From contig CALVDF010000001.1 in the NCBI GenBank assembly GCA_944326245.1, positions 1 to 64,000 of the forward strand: a DNA stretch of 64,000 bases, given 5' to 3'. The notes beneath the pieces are model-generated. The model had not been told where the DNA came from and ran no database searches. It saw only the letters and a list, made by a program, of their open reading frames with translations. Numbering within the stretch: position 1 is the first letter of the stretch; each line of letters starts with the position of its first letter. Source of the stretch: an uncultured Bacteroidales bacterium. Lineage in GTDB: Bacteria > Bacteroidota > Bacteroidia > Bacteroidales > UBA932. The position numbers and the translations under genes were made by a program. Below, one piece after another: positions 51,479-61,142 of the stretch.

Positions 51479-53806
51479 CTATTTGGAAAGCATGTTGACC
51501 ATAGTGATAACCATTGTGGCTATCGATGTAGTCGATGATGCTATTGAGACTATTTCCGCAGCAGATATTCTCTCACGTTGAGACAGATCCCTCTGGGGAA
51601 CGATAATCTCGCATCCGGGCATCGGTTTGAAGTTCTTTCCGCCCATTGTGGATGCGGTACCGTTCATGAAAACGATATACTTCTTCCTTTTTATAGCTCC
51701 TTTAACATATCCTCCAGCCATTTTGATATACTGGTTTACAGATATTGACGGATCATACACTACCGTATTCGGATACAGGACAGCCCCTGATATCTTCACG
51801 GTATTGTTCAGTTTCGGGATGTTTACGACATCACCGTTCTGGAGAATAATATCGTTGTATGAACCGGGATCCTCCAAAGCCTTTTTCAGATTGATACCTA
51901 TTTTATATCTGTCGTTCCTGTCGGGCATCTCTATCATTGTAGAATCTACGCCCTCCTCCCTCAACGCAAGTCTGGCAGCCTGAACCGCTCTCTGGTATTC
52001 TTCTTCTGACAACAGCCTCTCTATAGTGGCACCGTCAAGATATGCATCCGGCGTGCATCCGCCTGTACGTGCAACCACATCGCTCAATCTTACGACATTG
52101 CTCTCGATAACGTAATACCCGGGAAAGACGACCTCACCGTTGACCGTTATACCCTGCTGCGCCTTATAGCTGGGTGATGGCCTTACAGATATTATGTCAT
52201 ACGGTTTGAGTTCAAAATTGAGTGCGGACGGGTCTTCGATGATATTGAAATTATAGATAATCGATATCGTATCGCTCCTTTCGCTGTTGTCCAGAATATT
52301 CCTGCGGGCAACATCTATATTGGTTCTGGAAGCACCTATGGAAAGTCCTCCTGAAAGCAGGATCGCGTCACCTAGGGTTATGCCGGGACGGAAAGGCAGA
52401 ACTGAAGGATTGTTAAGATATCCGCGCGTCTCGATGTTGGTGCGGACAGACATGTCTGTATTGGAGAATATGCGGATGTGGTCCTCATTGAACAGAGGGA
52501 TGTCCGTTACTCCTGACATTACATCACTTACATTGAAATACAATGCGACGGTATCTCTCTTCTCATCCAGCCTGACGATATAGCCTCTGTCCATAAAAGC
52601 TTCGTCACGCAGTCCTCCTGCAAAATCAATCAGCTGCTTTACCGTCGATACGTCATTGCTTATCGCATAAGATCCGGGATGCCATACGGCCCCCCTTATG
52701 GTAACTATGTTTTTGTTACGATCTATATTTGGAGTGGCCGTAACTACATCACCGTCCTTGAGGACGAAACCGGCGAACTGGGACGCAAGCACATTGAATG
52801 TTTCTGTCCTTTCTCCGTTCACTCTGGTCACACGCACCAGCTGATCATTGGCATTGTCAGAAAAGCCTGCCGCATATTTAAGCAGATCGGAAATGGTTTC
52901 ACCGGGCTTCATGTCATAGATCATGGGACGCTTGACATTGCCGTTGATTGTTACATGCTCCGCATATGGAGGAATCATGATGAGATCATTGTCCTCCAGA
53001 CGTATGTTTTTAGAAAAGTCACCATCAATTATAAATTTATATACATCCAGAGTCTCCACAAGTTTATTGCCGCGGTAAATTCTGATATCCCGCACAGATC
53101 CCAGGTCAGTAGGGCCTCCGGCGAGATATATTGCAGAAAATACAGTGGAAAGAGAAGGCAGTGTATAGGTTCCAGGACGGACTGCATCTCCTACTACATT
53201 TACAGTAAACGATCTGATCCTGCCTACAGACAGACGGAGGAATGTATTGGGCTGGCTGCCGGAAAGTCCGGAATAGACCGTCGAAAGCTTGTCCTTCAAT
53301 TTCCTTTCAGCATTTTCCACAGTTGATCCGGCCAAATAGACAGGACCGACATCCGGGATGGTTATACTGCCCTCCGGACTTACAGTAAGATTGTAATTGA
53401 TATAGGTCGCCCCCCATATATCTATTACGATCTCATCTCCGGGGGCCAGCCGGTAGTCTGCAGGAGTCGGAATATTGTAACTGGGCATGAAATTCAACCC
53501 TGGGGACTGGAATATATTGTGACCGAATATCCTTTCATTTTGACCATCAACGACAGATACAGTATCGGTTACAAATCTCATTGCCGTATCCACCCTAGCG
53601 ACAGGAGGCTGAATCACTGTTGCCGACTTGCTCACATTTCCGGACTGCTGCTTGTTGATCATGGCGGCTATCTCGCTGTCAGAATATCCTTGCGCCTTTG
53701 CCATGGACTTAGCCATCTCTATCTCCATCTGCGTCTGCGCATGAAGGGGCAACAAGCATAATGCTGTAAGCACCGAAAGAATAACAACCTTGTAAATATG
53801 TCTCAT
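51479..53806 (-). CDS. SLBB-domain polysaccharide export protein (Wza-like)
   Basis: A 775-residue outer-membrane export protein. A signal peptide (ending near PLHA-QT) is followed by a Poly_export domain (YRLAPGDEIVIDIWGATYIN, SPEGSITIPDVGPVYLAGST) and then several SLBB domains (VTINGNVKRPMIYDMKPGET, VNGEVVFPGYYVIESN, VKISGAVLYPNTVVY). A C-terminal segment could span the membrane (SIASSTTSIATMVITM). It should form the periplasmic channel for capsule or exopolysaccharide. No glycosyltransferase or Wzc-like kinase lies next to it, so it is an orphan copy. Confidence 0.92.
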   Translation of the reverse strand: MRHIYKVVILSVLTALCLLPLHAQTQMEIEMAKSMAKAQGYSDSEIAAMINKQQSGNVSKSATVIQPPVARVDTAMRFVTDTVSVVDGQNERIFGHNIFQSPGLNFMPSYNIPTPADYRLAPGDEIVIDIWGATYINYNLTVSPEGSITIPDVGPVYLAGSTVENAERKLKDKLSTVYSGLSGSQPNTFLRLSVGRIRSFTVNVVGDAVRPGTYTLPSLSTVFSAIYLAGGPTDLGSVRDIRIYRGNKLVETLDVYKFIIDGDFSKNIRLEDNDLIMIPPYAEHVTINGNVKRPMIYDMKPGETISDLLKYAAGFSDNANDQLVRVTRVNGERTETFNVLASQFAGFVLKDGDVVTATPNIDRNKNIVTIRGAVWHPGSYAISNDVSTVKQLIDFAGGLRDEAFMDRGYIVRLDEKRDTVALYFNVSDVMSGVTDIPLFNEDHIRIFSNTDMSVRTNIETRGYLNNPSVLPFRPGITLGDAILLSGGLSIGASRTNIDVARRNILDNSERSDTISIIYNFNIIEDPSALNFELKPYDIISVRPSPSYKAQQGITVNGEVVFPGYYVIESNVVRLSDVVARTGGCTPDAYLDGATIERLLSEEEYQRAVQAARLALREEGVDSTMIEMPDRNDRYKIGINLKKALEDPGSYNDIILQNGDVVNIPKLNNTVKISGAVLYPNTVVYDPSISVNQYIKMAGGYVKGAIKRKKYIVFMNGTASTMGGKNFKPMPGCEIIVPQRDLSQRERISAAEIVSIASSTTSIATMVITMVNMLSK

Positions 53807-53843
53807 ACTTGATATATTATGAATTGATGGTTTAAAATTCCCA

Positions 53844-53851
53844 CAAAAATA
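53844..53851 (-). promoter_or_regulatory. -7 box for the SLBB gene
   Basis: TATTTTTG on the minus strand, 37 bp before ATG 53806. Confidence 0.5.
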
Positions 53852-53902
53852 TATATCTTTTAAGATAATGCAAAAAAAACATCCCGGCTAGCACTTTTTG
53901 CT

Positions 53903-53910
53903 TATATTTG
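53903..53910 (+). promoter_or_regulatory. -7 box for the VanZ operon
   Basis: TATATTTG ends four bases before ATG 53915, so transcription would begin at or next to the start codon (a leaderless mRNA). Confidence 0.5.
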
Positions 53911-53914
53911 CGAT

Positions 53915-54343
53915 ATGGTCAAAGGCGCTAAAATATTAATCAACGTCCTGTTCATCATATATATAGGTATGGTGATGTTTTTCTGTTTCTACAAATTCAG
54001 CTCCACAGGCATCGATTTGGGCAGTTATTTTCTGGGCATCAGACTTGACCGTTATGCCCACTTCATAATGTTCTTTCCCTACCCTTTCATCACTTGGCTG
54101 ACATGCAGATACTCATGCGAAAGAAGCTTCTGCCACAGGTACGCAATCATCATAACACTCCTGACAGGCCTTCTTTTTGCAGGCATGACTGAACTTTTCC
54201 AGGACTGGTTCTTTTCTTCCAGGCAGGGAGATGTGATGGACTATGCAGCAGATTCCCTTTCCATTGTTACAGGAACCGCAATCGTCGCCCTGGCCGGACA
54301 CCCGATAGTGAAAATTATAGATTCCTTATTCTCAAAATCCTGA
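53915..54343 (+). CDS. VanZ-family membrane protein
   Basis: A 142-residue membrane protein with four hydrophobic segments. DRYAHFIMFFPYPFITWL and LLFAGMTELFQDWFFSSRQGD (GxTE...Q) are the family's conserved loops, close to DVMDYAADSLSI. VanZ proteins give low-level teicoplanin resistance in enterococci, but most members have unknown roles in the envelope. It is the first gene of an operon with a DUF3575 protein and an amidase. Confidence 0.88.
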   Translation: MVKGAKILINVLFIIYIGMVMFFCFYKFSSTGIDLGSYFLGIRLDRYAHFIMFFPYPFITWLTCRYSCERSFCHRYAIIITLLTGLLFAGMTELFQDWFFSSRQGDVMDYAADSLSIVTGTAIVALAGHPIVKIIDSLFSKS

Positions 54344-54345
54344 TT

Positions 54346-54996
54346 ATGACACCTAACCACAGACTTACGGCCCTGATAGTGGCCGCTGTCACACTTATGA
54401 CCTCCGGCATAAGCTCATCATATGCCTCTGACAGAGACAGCCTGCGTCTGGCTCGTCAGGAACGCCTCTTCGGAGGAGAACCGGTAAAAACAGCTGTCAA
54501 GCTTAATGCCGCAGCAGTAGCCGGTATCATAAACCCGGCAGTCGAATTCCGTGTGCACAAAAACATAACTGTCGGCCTTGAAGGTCTTGGCGTATTTTAT
54601 CCGAAAGGATTCGCCAATATCATAAAAGGCCCAGCCGTGATGGCCATGACTTTTGTCGAGGGAAGATACTATCCCATAGAATCATTCAGAGGTTTCTCAG
54701 TCGGTCCCAATATCGGTTTCTCTGCATGGACGCTTAGTAAAGGCGTACACCCGTTGTACTGGGGGACTTATGCGGACCAGTACCAAGTCGGCTACAATTT
54801 CATGTTCGGACTGACGATTGGTTATGCCTTTACATTGACAAAGCATTGGGGCATCGAGATTTCTGTAGGAGGCGGATATCAGGCGGGATTTTACGAAGGG
54901 CACTACCAGTCTGACGGATCAATGTATATCGGTTGGAACGGCTCATCCGAATGGTTGCCTTACAAAGCGGCCGTAAATATAGTATACAAATGGTAA
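54346..54996 (+). CDS. DUF3575-family exported protein
   Basis: A 216-residue protein with a signal peptide ending near SSYA-SD. KTAVKLNAAAVAGIINPAVE, EGRYYPIE and the final aromatic strand (AVNIVYKW) are typical of DUF3575, a Bacteroidetes family with a small outer-membrane beta-barrel pattern. It begins two bases after VanZ and overlaps the amidase gene by 7 bp. A related gene lies at 60569. Confidence 0.82.
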   Translation: MTPNHRLTALIVAAVTLMTSGISSSYASDRDSLRLARQERLFGGEPVKTAVKLNAAAVAGIINPAVEFRVHKNITVGLEGLGVFYPKGFANIIKGPAVMAMTFVEGRYYPIESFRGFSVGPNIGFSAWTLSKGVHPLYWGTYADQYQVGYNFMFGLTIGYAFTLTKHWGIEISVGGGYQAGFYEGHYQSDGSMYIGWNGSSEWLPYKAAVNIVYKW

Positions 54997-57900
54997 AGAA
55001 TTCTGTCAGGATACTCGTTGCGGCGTTACTGCTGTGTGCCGGATTTCCTTTTCAATCTTCATCCCAAACTCTGAGGGTAAGGGATCTGGATGTTGCTGCC
55101 GACTCCATCAACAGATATCTTTCGCGACGTGCCGCAGTAACCCCCAAAATACTGATAGACACATTTTTCATAAAAAAGGACAGGAAAGAACAGGTCATTG
55201 AAATCCACTTCAAGGAATCCATATCCGAATTTCCTATCCGCGACAAAGACCTGAACGCCATCACTGGCATTATCCGCAACAGTCTTCCTAAAGAACTTCA
55301 AAACACCAGGATAGAACTGTATACCAAAAAACAGGAGCTGTCACGCCTCTCTTCCGGTTTCTATTCCGGCCGGACATTCACTCAAGATCCATCCAAAAGG
55401 CCTGCAGACAAAAAAACATGGATTACACAGAATATACCCGGCAGAAACTGCCAGGAAGGCCTTAAGGGGAGGACACTGGCACTGTGGCCAGGCCACGGAT
55501 ACTATTATTCGCACGTAGAAGACAGGTGGAAATGGCAGAGAGCCCCTTTTTTCTCCACAATCGAGGACCTGCTTCCGCAAAGCTACATAATATCCTTTCT
55601 CGCCCCGATGCTCGAAAATGCCGGAGCAACAGTTATCCTTCCCCGCGAAAGGGACATGCAGCTCAACGAGATAATCGTCGACAACAGCGACCCGTACTAC
55701 ACTGAAAGGAACGGCAATCCCAAAAAGCCATGGAAAAATGCTCCATCACCTGGATTTGCAGACATTCTGGATTTCTATGTCACCGGTCAGAATCCCTTCA
55801 CACAAGGCGATGCAAGGATGATTGCCTGCGACCTGAAAAACCCGTCTAGCGCAACCTATATTCCATATTTCCCCGAGAGCGGTGACTATGCGGTCTATGT
55901 TTCCTACCAGACAGTAGACAAAAGCGCCCCTGCCCTTTACACTGTACGTTACTGGGGAGGGGAAGCAGACTTTACGATAGACCAGAGCATGGGAGGAGGA
56001 ACCTGGGTTTACCTTGGCACATTCAGGTTCTCAAAAGGAGAAACCGGTCAGGGCGTGATAGTACAGAATTGCGCGGAGGAAAGCAACGGCCAGGGAGTCA
56101 TTACAACTGATGCCGTACGCTTCGGAGGAGGCACCGGCAATATTGTAAGGGGAAACGGCACAAGCAATGTCCCCAGGTACGCGGAAGCTGCCAGATACTG
56201 GTTGCAGTGGAGCGGTTTCCCGGAAGAAGTATACAGCCAGAACAATGATTACGATGATTACAAAGACGACTACATGTCCAGGGGTAAATGGGTCAATGAT
56301 TTGAAAAACAGGCTCAACATTCCTGTAGACTTGGCTTTGGCCCTGCATACTGACGCCGGTTCAGTTCTGAACGACTCGACCATAGGGACTCTTGCAATCT
56401 ACAAGGAAGAGTCGGAAGGCAAGACCAGATACTCCGACGGCCGTCCCAGAATCATGTCCAGGGAACTAGCAGACATAGTCCAGACATCTATAGTAAATGA
56501 TATCAGGGCACAATACCGGCCAGACTGGACACGCAGGGCAATATGGGACAGGTCGTACATGGAAGCCAGGGTTCCTGATGTTCCCACTGTACTGATAGAA
56601 CTGCTGTCACACCAGAATTATCCGGACATGCAATGTGCTCTGGATCCGAAATTCAAATTCATAGTATCGCGCGCCATATATAAAGGTATACTGCGCTATC
56701 TTGCCTACACTGACGATCTGCCGTATTGCGTACAGCCCCTTCCTGTCCGGGACTTCAGCATAAGGATGACAGACAGAAAGAAAGACCGGGCAACAATAAT
56801 GCTGGACTGGGCTCCAGGACACGATTCGGAAGAACCCTCAGCGGAACCTGATTCATATATTGTATACAGAAGGGTCAGCGACACGGCCTATTCCGTCTCC
56901 GGGCCACTGCCCGGCTTTGACAACGGGACTTTGGTAACCGGTACGACTTTCAAGGACGAAATATTCCCGGGACGTCTGCACAGCTATAAAATAGTCGCTG
57001 TCAATAAGGGAGGGGTTTCATTTCCATCGGAAACATTGTCCGCCGGATATATCCCTGATGCCGCAGAAGCGTTGATCGTCAATGCTTTCACCAATGTTTC
57101 AGCACCGGCACCCTACCCTGTCTGCGATTCCGTCACCGCCGGTTTTGATTTCAGACAGGAACACGGCATACCCTACATCTGTGACGGATCATACCTGGGT
57201 GAACAATTCGAATATCTCAGACAAAGGCAGTGGATACATGATGACAGACCCGGATTCGGGGCATCATACATGGACTACGGTCCGGCTCCTGTAGCCGGAA
57301 ACACATACGACTATCCTCAGATCCACGGACTCTCCATGATGCGTACCGGGCTGAGCTTCTGTTCCACCTCACTAAGCGCCATGCTCCGTTCAGACAATGC
57401 CGGCCTGACAGACTACAGCATGATAGACATAATTGCCGGTAAGGATGGAGAAGGGCTGTTTTGTGATACTCTTTACCGTCTTCTTTCTGATTTTTGTTCA
57501 GAAGGAGGCTCCATTCTCATTTCCGGAGCACATATCGGCAAGAATTCCGCTTATGACAACAACACTCAGTACTCAGGACAACAGATTCTGCGTGATGCAA
57601 GAACATACGCCAACAAAGCTGCCGCCATGCTGGATCTGCTCAGAGACTCCCTGTCCTGCTCCGTCATACAGGATACAGGTGCCGCAATACTCGCCGAACT
57701 TACGGATGCCGCAACCAGGATAAGGGAATTGTCCTCAATGACGGAGAAAAAACTGGAGAAGGACATTTCTGCCATGCAGAGGAATGCAGATCCGGATTTC
57801 ATCGCCAACAGGCTTGCAGCCGACATTTTCCACTACGGATGGAGCAACGGATCGGCAACTACCACAGGAAACGTCCGTTCCGTTTCCAATCCTGCCGGCA

Positions 57901-58169
57901 TCTTCAGGGACTCGTGCCTGAATATCGGATTCAACACGAAGCCCAATCCCAGAATCTACTGTGTTGAATCACCTGATGCCATATTGCCGTCAGATGACGA
58001 GGCATTCACATTTATGAGATATGAAGGTGCAAACACTTCTGCCGCAGTGGCATATGACGGAGCTTACCGATGTGTAAGTTTCGGATTCCCCATAGAAGCA
58101 TTAACCTCGCAGCATCAGGTTGACACCCTGATGTGCGAGGTTATCCGATTTCTTCTGCGACGTCAATGA
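54990..58169 (+). CDS. exported N-acetylmuramoyl-L-alanine amidase-like protein with golvesin-type domain
   Basis: A 1059-residue protein. A signal peptide (about 27 residues, ending SSSQ-T) is followed by an N-terminal domain. An amidase_3-like core is split: ALWPGHGYY with the first zinc His near residue 165, VDLALALHTDAG near 445 with the second, and VPTVLIELLSHQN near 535 with the catalytic Glu. A beta-sandwich like golvesin/xanthan-lyase CBM-like domains is inserted between them (PESGDYAVYVSYQ, ending TDAVRFGGG). A fibronectin-like segment follows near 600-690, then an unassigned C-terminal region. It would act on peptidoglycan. ATG 54990 gives the signal peptide; the open frame extends further upstream without one. 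Confidence 0.82.
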   Translation: MVKNSVRILVAALLLCAGFPFQSSSQTLRVRDLDVAADSINRYLSRRAAVTPKILIDTFFIKKDRKEQVIEIHFKESISEFPIRDKDLNAITGIIRNSLPKELQNTRIELYTKKQELSRLSSGFYSGRTFTQDPSKRPADKKTWITQNIPGRNCQEGLKGRTLALWPGHGYYYSHVEDRWKWQRAPFFSTIEDLLPQSYIISFLAPMLENAGATVILPRERDMQLNEIIVDNSDPYYTERNGNPKKPWKNAPSPGFADILDFYVTGQNPFTQGDARMIACDLKNPSSATYIPYFPESGDYAVYVSYQTVDKSAPALYTVRYWGGEADFTIDQSMGGGTWVYLGTFRFSKGETGQGVIVQNCAEESNGQGVITTDAVRFGGGTGNIVRGNGTSNVPRYAEAARYWLQWSGFPEEVYSQNNDYDDYKDDYMSRGKWVNDLKNRLNIPVDLALALHTDAGSVLNDSTIGTLAIYKEESEGKTRYSDGRPRIMSRELADIVQTSIVNDIRAQYRPDWTRRAIWDRSYMEARVPDVPTVLIELLSHQNYPDMQCALDPKFKFIVSRAIYKGILRYLAYTDDLPYCVQPLPVRDFSIRMTDRKKDRATIMLDWAPGHDSEEPSAEPDSYIVYRRVSDTAYSVSGPLPGFDNGTLVTGTTFKDEIFPGRLHSYKIVAVNKGGVSFPSETLSAGYIPDAAEALIVNAFTNVSAPAPYPVCDSVTAGFDFRQEHGIPYICDGSYLGEQFEYLRQRQWIHDDRPGFGASYMDYGPAPVAGNTYDYPQIHGLSMMRTGLSFCSTSLSAMLRSDNAGLTDYSMIDIIAGKDGEGLFCDTLYRLLSDFCSEGGSILISGAHIGKNSAYDNNTQYSGQQILRDARTYANKAAAMLDLLRDSLSCSVIQDTGAAILAELTDAATRIRELSSMTEKKLEKDISAMQRNADPDFIANRLAADIFHYGWSNGSATTTGNVRSVSNPAGIFRDSCLNIGFNTKPNPRIYCVESPDAILPSDDEAFTFMRYEGANTSAAVAYDGAYRCVSFGFPIEALTSQHQVDTLMCEVIRFLLRRQ
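58103..58142 (+). other. long hairpin inside the 3' end of the amidase gene
   Basis: AACCTCGCAgCATCAGG and CCTGATGTGCGAGGTT pair over 16 bp with one bulged base. It lies in the last 25 codons. A second, shorter stem (CGTCAA/TTGACG, about 58161-58178) covers the stop codon. Neither has a T run, so they are better candidates for mRNA 3'-end protection or pausing than for classic termination. Confidence 0.6.
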
Positions 58170-58179
58170 CCGTTGACGG

Positions 58180-60231
58180 TTACAGAACTTCTATGCTTCT
58201 GCGGATAAATTCGGACAGATCCTTGCCTTTCAGCATGTTGTTTGCCAGAAGTGCCAGATCAACTACCTGATGCAGCAGGATATTGTCTTTTGCAAAACCT
58301 TTCATGGCCTCCTTCCTCTCACTTCTGACTTCTTCCATTTCCTTTTCCATCTCCTTCTTCGCATCCTTGTCTGCGGTAGGAATATCCTCATCCTTTTTGC
58401 CCTTCATCGCCTCATCAAGCTTGTCGATACCGGCCTGCAGTTCGTTCCTGCGGCTGTCGAATCCTGCACACTTTTCCGACAGCGAAGATGTTTTGGCATC
58501 CATGATACGCTTTATCAAAGGATGCTGCATATTTACATCTATCGTGTATGACTCAGGCATCTCTCCATAGAAATTCATACCTCCGCCCAAAGCCGACATA
58601 TCGCGGTAACGGCGCATGAACTCCGACTGGGTTATAAGAATCGGAGCACCGTTTTCTCCCAGATTCTCAGGCTTTACGAAATAATGGTTTCCTTCAGGCA
58701 ATATTGACTCAAACATATCTGAAAGGTCTGTCTTTTCTGCTTCAGACATCTCGGGTTCAGCCACATCTTCCTTGCGGATGAGTCTGTCAATGGAATCTGC
58801 ATCCACACGGACAAATGTAGAATCGGGTATCTTCGTCTCAAGCAGATTGACAAAATGGGCATCAAGCTGACAATCAAAAATCAAGACATCGTATCCCTTG
58901 TTTTTGGCTGTCTCTATGTACTGGTACTGGGCAACAGGATCCGTCGCATACAGGTAAACCACCTTCTTGTCCTTGTCAGTCTGATTGGCCTCTATTGCCT
59001 TACGGTAATCCTCATACGAGAAGAACTTGCCGTCCGTGTTCTTCATAAGTGCAAACTTGAGTGCCCTCTCGCAGAATTTTTCCTCCGTCAGCATTCCATA
59101 CTCTATGAAAAGCTTGAGATTGTCCCATTTCTCCTCATATTCCTGGCGGTCATTTTTAAAGATATCTTCCAGCCTGTCAGCGACCTTCTTGGTTATATAC
59201 GTGGAAATCTTCTTGACATTGGAATCTGACTGGAGATAACTTCTGGACACATTCAGCGGGATATCCGGTGAATCTATCACTCCATGAAGCAGAGTCAGGA
59301 AATCAGGCACTATGTTGTCCACGGAATCCGTTACGAAGACCTGATTGCAATATAGTTGTATCTTGTTCTTCGTCACATCCAGACGGTCCTTGATCTTGGG
59401 GAAATACAGAATACCGGTAAGGTTGAACGGATAATCCACATTCAGGTGAATGTAGAACAGAGGATCCTCCAGCATGGGATAAAGTTCATGGTAGAACTTC
59501 ATGTAATCCTCCTTCTTCAGATCAGCCGGCTTTCTGTTCCATATCGGATTAGTATCGTTGATGATCTTGTCCTTGTCAGTATCCACATATTTGCCGTCTT
59601 TCCATTCCTGCTCCTTGCCGAAAGCGATGGGCACAGGCATGAAACGACAGTACTTCTTGAGCAGTTCCTCAACCTTGGATGCCGTGGCAAACTCCTTGGA
59701 TTCATCGTCGAGGTAAAGGGTTATCTCCGTTCCACGGTCCGTGCGGCTGCCTTCGGTCATCACAAACTCAGGATTACCTTCACACTCCCATCTTACCGGT
59801 TTGGCACCATCTTTCCAGGACAGCGATTCTATAACCACCTTCTTCGATACCATGAATGCAGAATAGAAACCAAGACCGAAATGACCTATGATGTTGCCTG
59901 CGACATCCTTATATTTCTCTATAAACTCACCTGCACCGGAAAAGGCTATCTGGTTGATATACTTGTCTATCTCTTCACCGGTCATACCTATGCCGCGGTC
60001 TGTAACCGTAAGTGTGTTGCCCTTTTCGTCACAGGACACGCGCACCGTAAGATCCCCAAGTTCTCCCTTCAGTTCTCCGGTACTTGCCAAAGCCTTGACT
60101 TTCTGTGTAGCATCCACTGCATTTGCCACTATTTCCCTAAGGAAAATCTCGTGGTCAGAATACAGAAACTTCTTTATAACGGGGAATATGTTCTCAGTAG
60201 TTACCCCTATTTTTCCTTTCTGTTGTGTCAT
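58180..60231 (-). CDS. htpG: molecular chaperone HtpG (Hsp90)
   Basis: A 683-residue Hsp90. The GHKL ATP site is complete: FLREIVANAVDATQK, TVTDRGIGMTGEEI and GHFGLGFYSAFMVSKK. The middle domain (LFIEYGMLTEEKF) and the C-terminal dimerisation region follow. Family sequence begins at Met 60231 (TQQKGKIGVTTENIF); the frame upstream to 60279 is not conserved-looking. It is monocistronic and convergent with the amidase gene. Confidence 0.96.
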   Translation of the reverse strand: MTQQKGKIGVTTENIFPVIKKFLYSDHEIFLREIVANAVDATQKVKALASTGELKGELGDLTVRVSCDEKGNTLTVTDRGIGMTGEEIDKYINQIAFSGAGEFIEKYKDVAGNIIGHFGLGFYSAFMVSKKVVIESLSWKDGAKPVRWECEGNPEFVMTEGSRTDRGTEITLYLDDESKEFATASKVEELLKKYCRFMPVPIAFGKEQEWKDGKYVDTDKDKIINDTNPIWNRKPADLKKEDYMKFYHELYPMLEDPLFYIHLNVDYPFNLTGILYFPKIKDRLDVTKNKIQLYCNQVFVTDSVDNIVPDFLTLLHGVIDSPDIPLNVSRSYLQSDSNVKKISTYITKKVADRLEDIFKNDRQEYEEKWDNLKLFIEYGMLTEEKFCERALKFALMKNTDGKFFSYEDYRKAIEANQTDKDKKVVYLYATDPVAQYQYIETAKNKGYDVLIFDCQLDAHFVNLLETKIPDSTFVRVDADSIDRLIRKEDVAEPEMSEAEKTDLSDMFESILPEGNHYFVKPENLGENGAPILITQSEFMRRYRDMSALGGGMNFYGEMPESYTIDVNMQHPLIKRIMDAKTSSLSEKCAGFDSRRNELQAGIDKLDEAMKGKKDEDIPTADKDAKKEMEKEMEEVRSERKEAMKGFAKDNILLHQVVDLALLANNMLKGKDLSEFIRRSIEVL

Positions 60232-60372
60232 ATTATTTAAATTTGAATATTTTCTGACTTCGGCAGACGCAAAAGACATACCACTTCACGTGCCCTGCCA
60301 AAATGGCACGGATATCTGTAACGGGCTTTTTACATGATTATGAAAATTTGTATTTTTTTATAATCATATTTC

Positions 60373-60404
60373 AAACCACCTTTTATACAAAAGTGGTTTT
60401 TTTG
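60373..60404 (+). terminator. hairpin with T run upstream of the DUF3575 gene
   Basis: AAACCAC (60373-60379) pairs with GTGGTTT (60393-60399), followed by TTTT. No plus-strand gene precedes it closely. It lies just before the -7 box of the next transcript and might insulate that promoter. Confidence 0.4.
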
Positions 60405-60420
60405 TTCATTTACAAGCACA

Positions 60421-60428
60421 TATCTTTG
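60421..60428 (+). promoter_or_regulatory. -7 box for the DUF3575/lipoprotein operon
   Basis: TATCTTTG, with TTTG 16 bp upstream at 60401 (shorter than the usual spacing). The transcript start falls near 60434, exactly at the first base of the leader stem. Confidence 0.55.
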
Positions 60429-60433
60429 CACTC

Positions 60434-60538
60434 GCATCCGATCCCGATGAGGGGTGGAAAATGAATGTGCGGAGAGAAACGAGTAATGGGGACGGCTCAC
60501 GTGATGGAGGATATTCTGTGTTATGGAGGGACGGATGC
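60434..60538 (+). promoter_or_regulatory. candidate structured 5' leader
   Basis: GCATCCG at 60434-60440 pairs with CGGATGC at 60532-60538, closing a 105-nt domain that begins at the predicted transcript start. The interior is purine-rich with several GGA motifs. Four T and 30 bp follow to the ATG. I match it to no known riboswitch. It may be a cis-regulatory leader or a processed RNA. Confidence 0.4.
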
Positions 60539-60568
60539 TTTTAAAGGCAACAGATAAAATACCACGAT

Positions 60569-61138
60569 ATGAGAAAGAAGGGAGTGATTTTAAGCGTATG
60601 GATCATACTGTGCACAGTCAGCCTGCCTGCCAAAGGGCAGAGATGGAGTATAGCGACCAATCTGCTGGACTATGCAAATTTTCTGACAATCAATGCTGAA
60701 TTAGGAGCATCAGTACATCAGCACTGGAGCGTTTTCATGAAAGGAAGGTACAATCCCTTCTCTTTCCCGACTACAGTCAATGAGGCGGGAAGGATCCAGA
60801 ACAGATGCGGCTCGGTATCGGCCGGATTCAAATACTGGCCTTTTTTCGTTTACTCCGGATTCTATTGCGGCGGACGCATACAATGGAACAGGTACAACAG
60901 CGGAGGGATATTCTCAAAATCTTCCGAAGAAGGTGACGCACTCGGCATCGGTATGGGCATAGGCTACTCCCTGATACTTACCAGGCACCTCAATGTGGAA
61001 TTCGGTCTCGGACTCTGGATTGGCGGGACAGGATACAGAAAATACAGCACCACCGCCTGCGGCAAACTGACAGAATGGGGCGTCAAGCCGTTTATCGCCC
61101 CGAATGACATTCAAATCAACATTTTATATACATTCTGA
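60569..61138 (+). CDS. DUF3575-family exported protein
   Basis: A 189-residue protein with a signal peptide ending near AKGQ-RW. SIATNLLDYANFLTINAELG and MKGRYNPFSFPT are standard for DUF3575, as is the last strand (DIQINILYTF). It resembles a small outer-membrane barrel. Immediately followed by the lipoprotein gene, four bases after its stop. In Bacteroidetes such pairs often occur in envelope or fimbria-related loci, but no fimbrillin is seen here. Confidence 0.85.
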   Translation: MRKKGVILSVWIILCTVSLPAKGQRWSIATNLLDYANFLTINAELGASVHQHWSVFMKGRYNPFSFPTTVNEAGRIQNRCGSVSAGFKYWPFFVYSGFYCGGRIQWNRYNSGGIFSKSSEEGDALGIGMGIGYSLILTRHLNVEFGLGLWIGGTGYRKYSTTACGKLTEWGVKPFIAPNDIQINILYTF

Positions 61139-61142
61139 CATT

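Noticed and set aside
60434..60538. Known riboswitch class or 6S/SRP RNA
   Set aside because: None of the conserved motifs I know for those RNAs is present; kept only as an unassigned structured leader.
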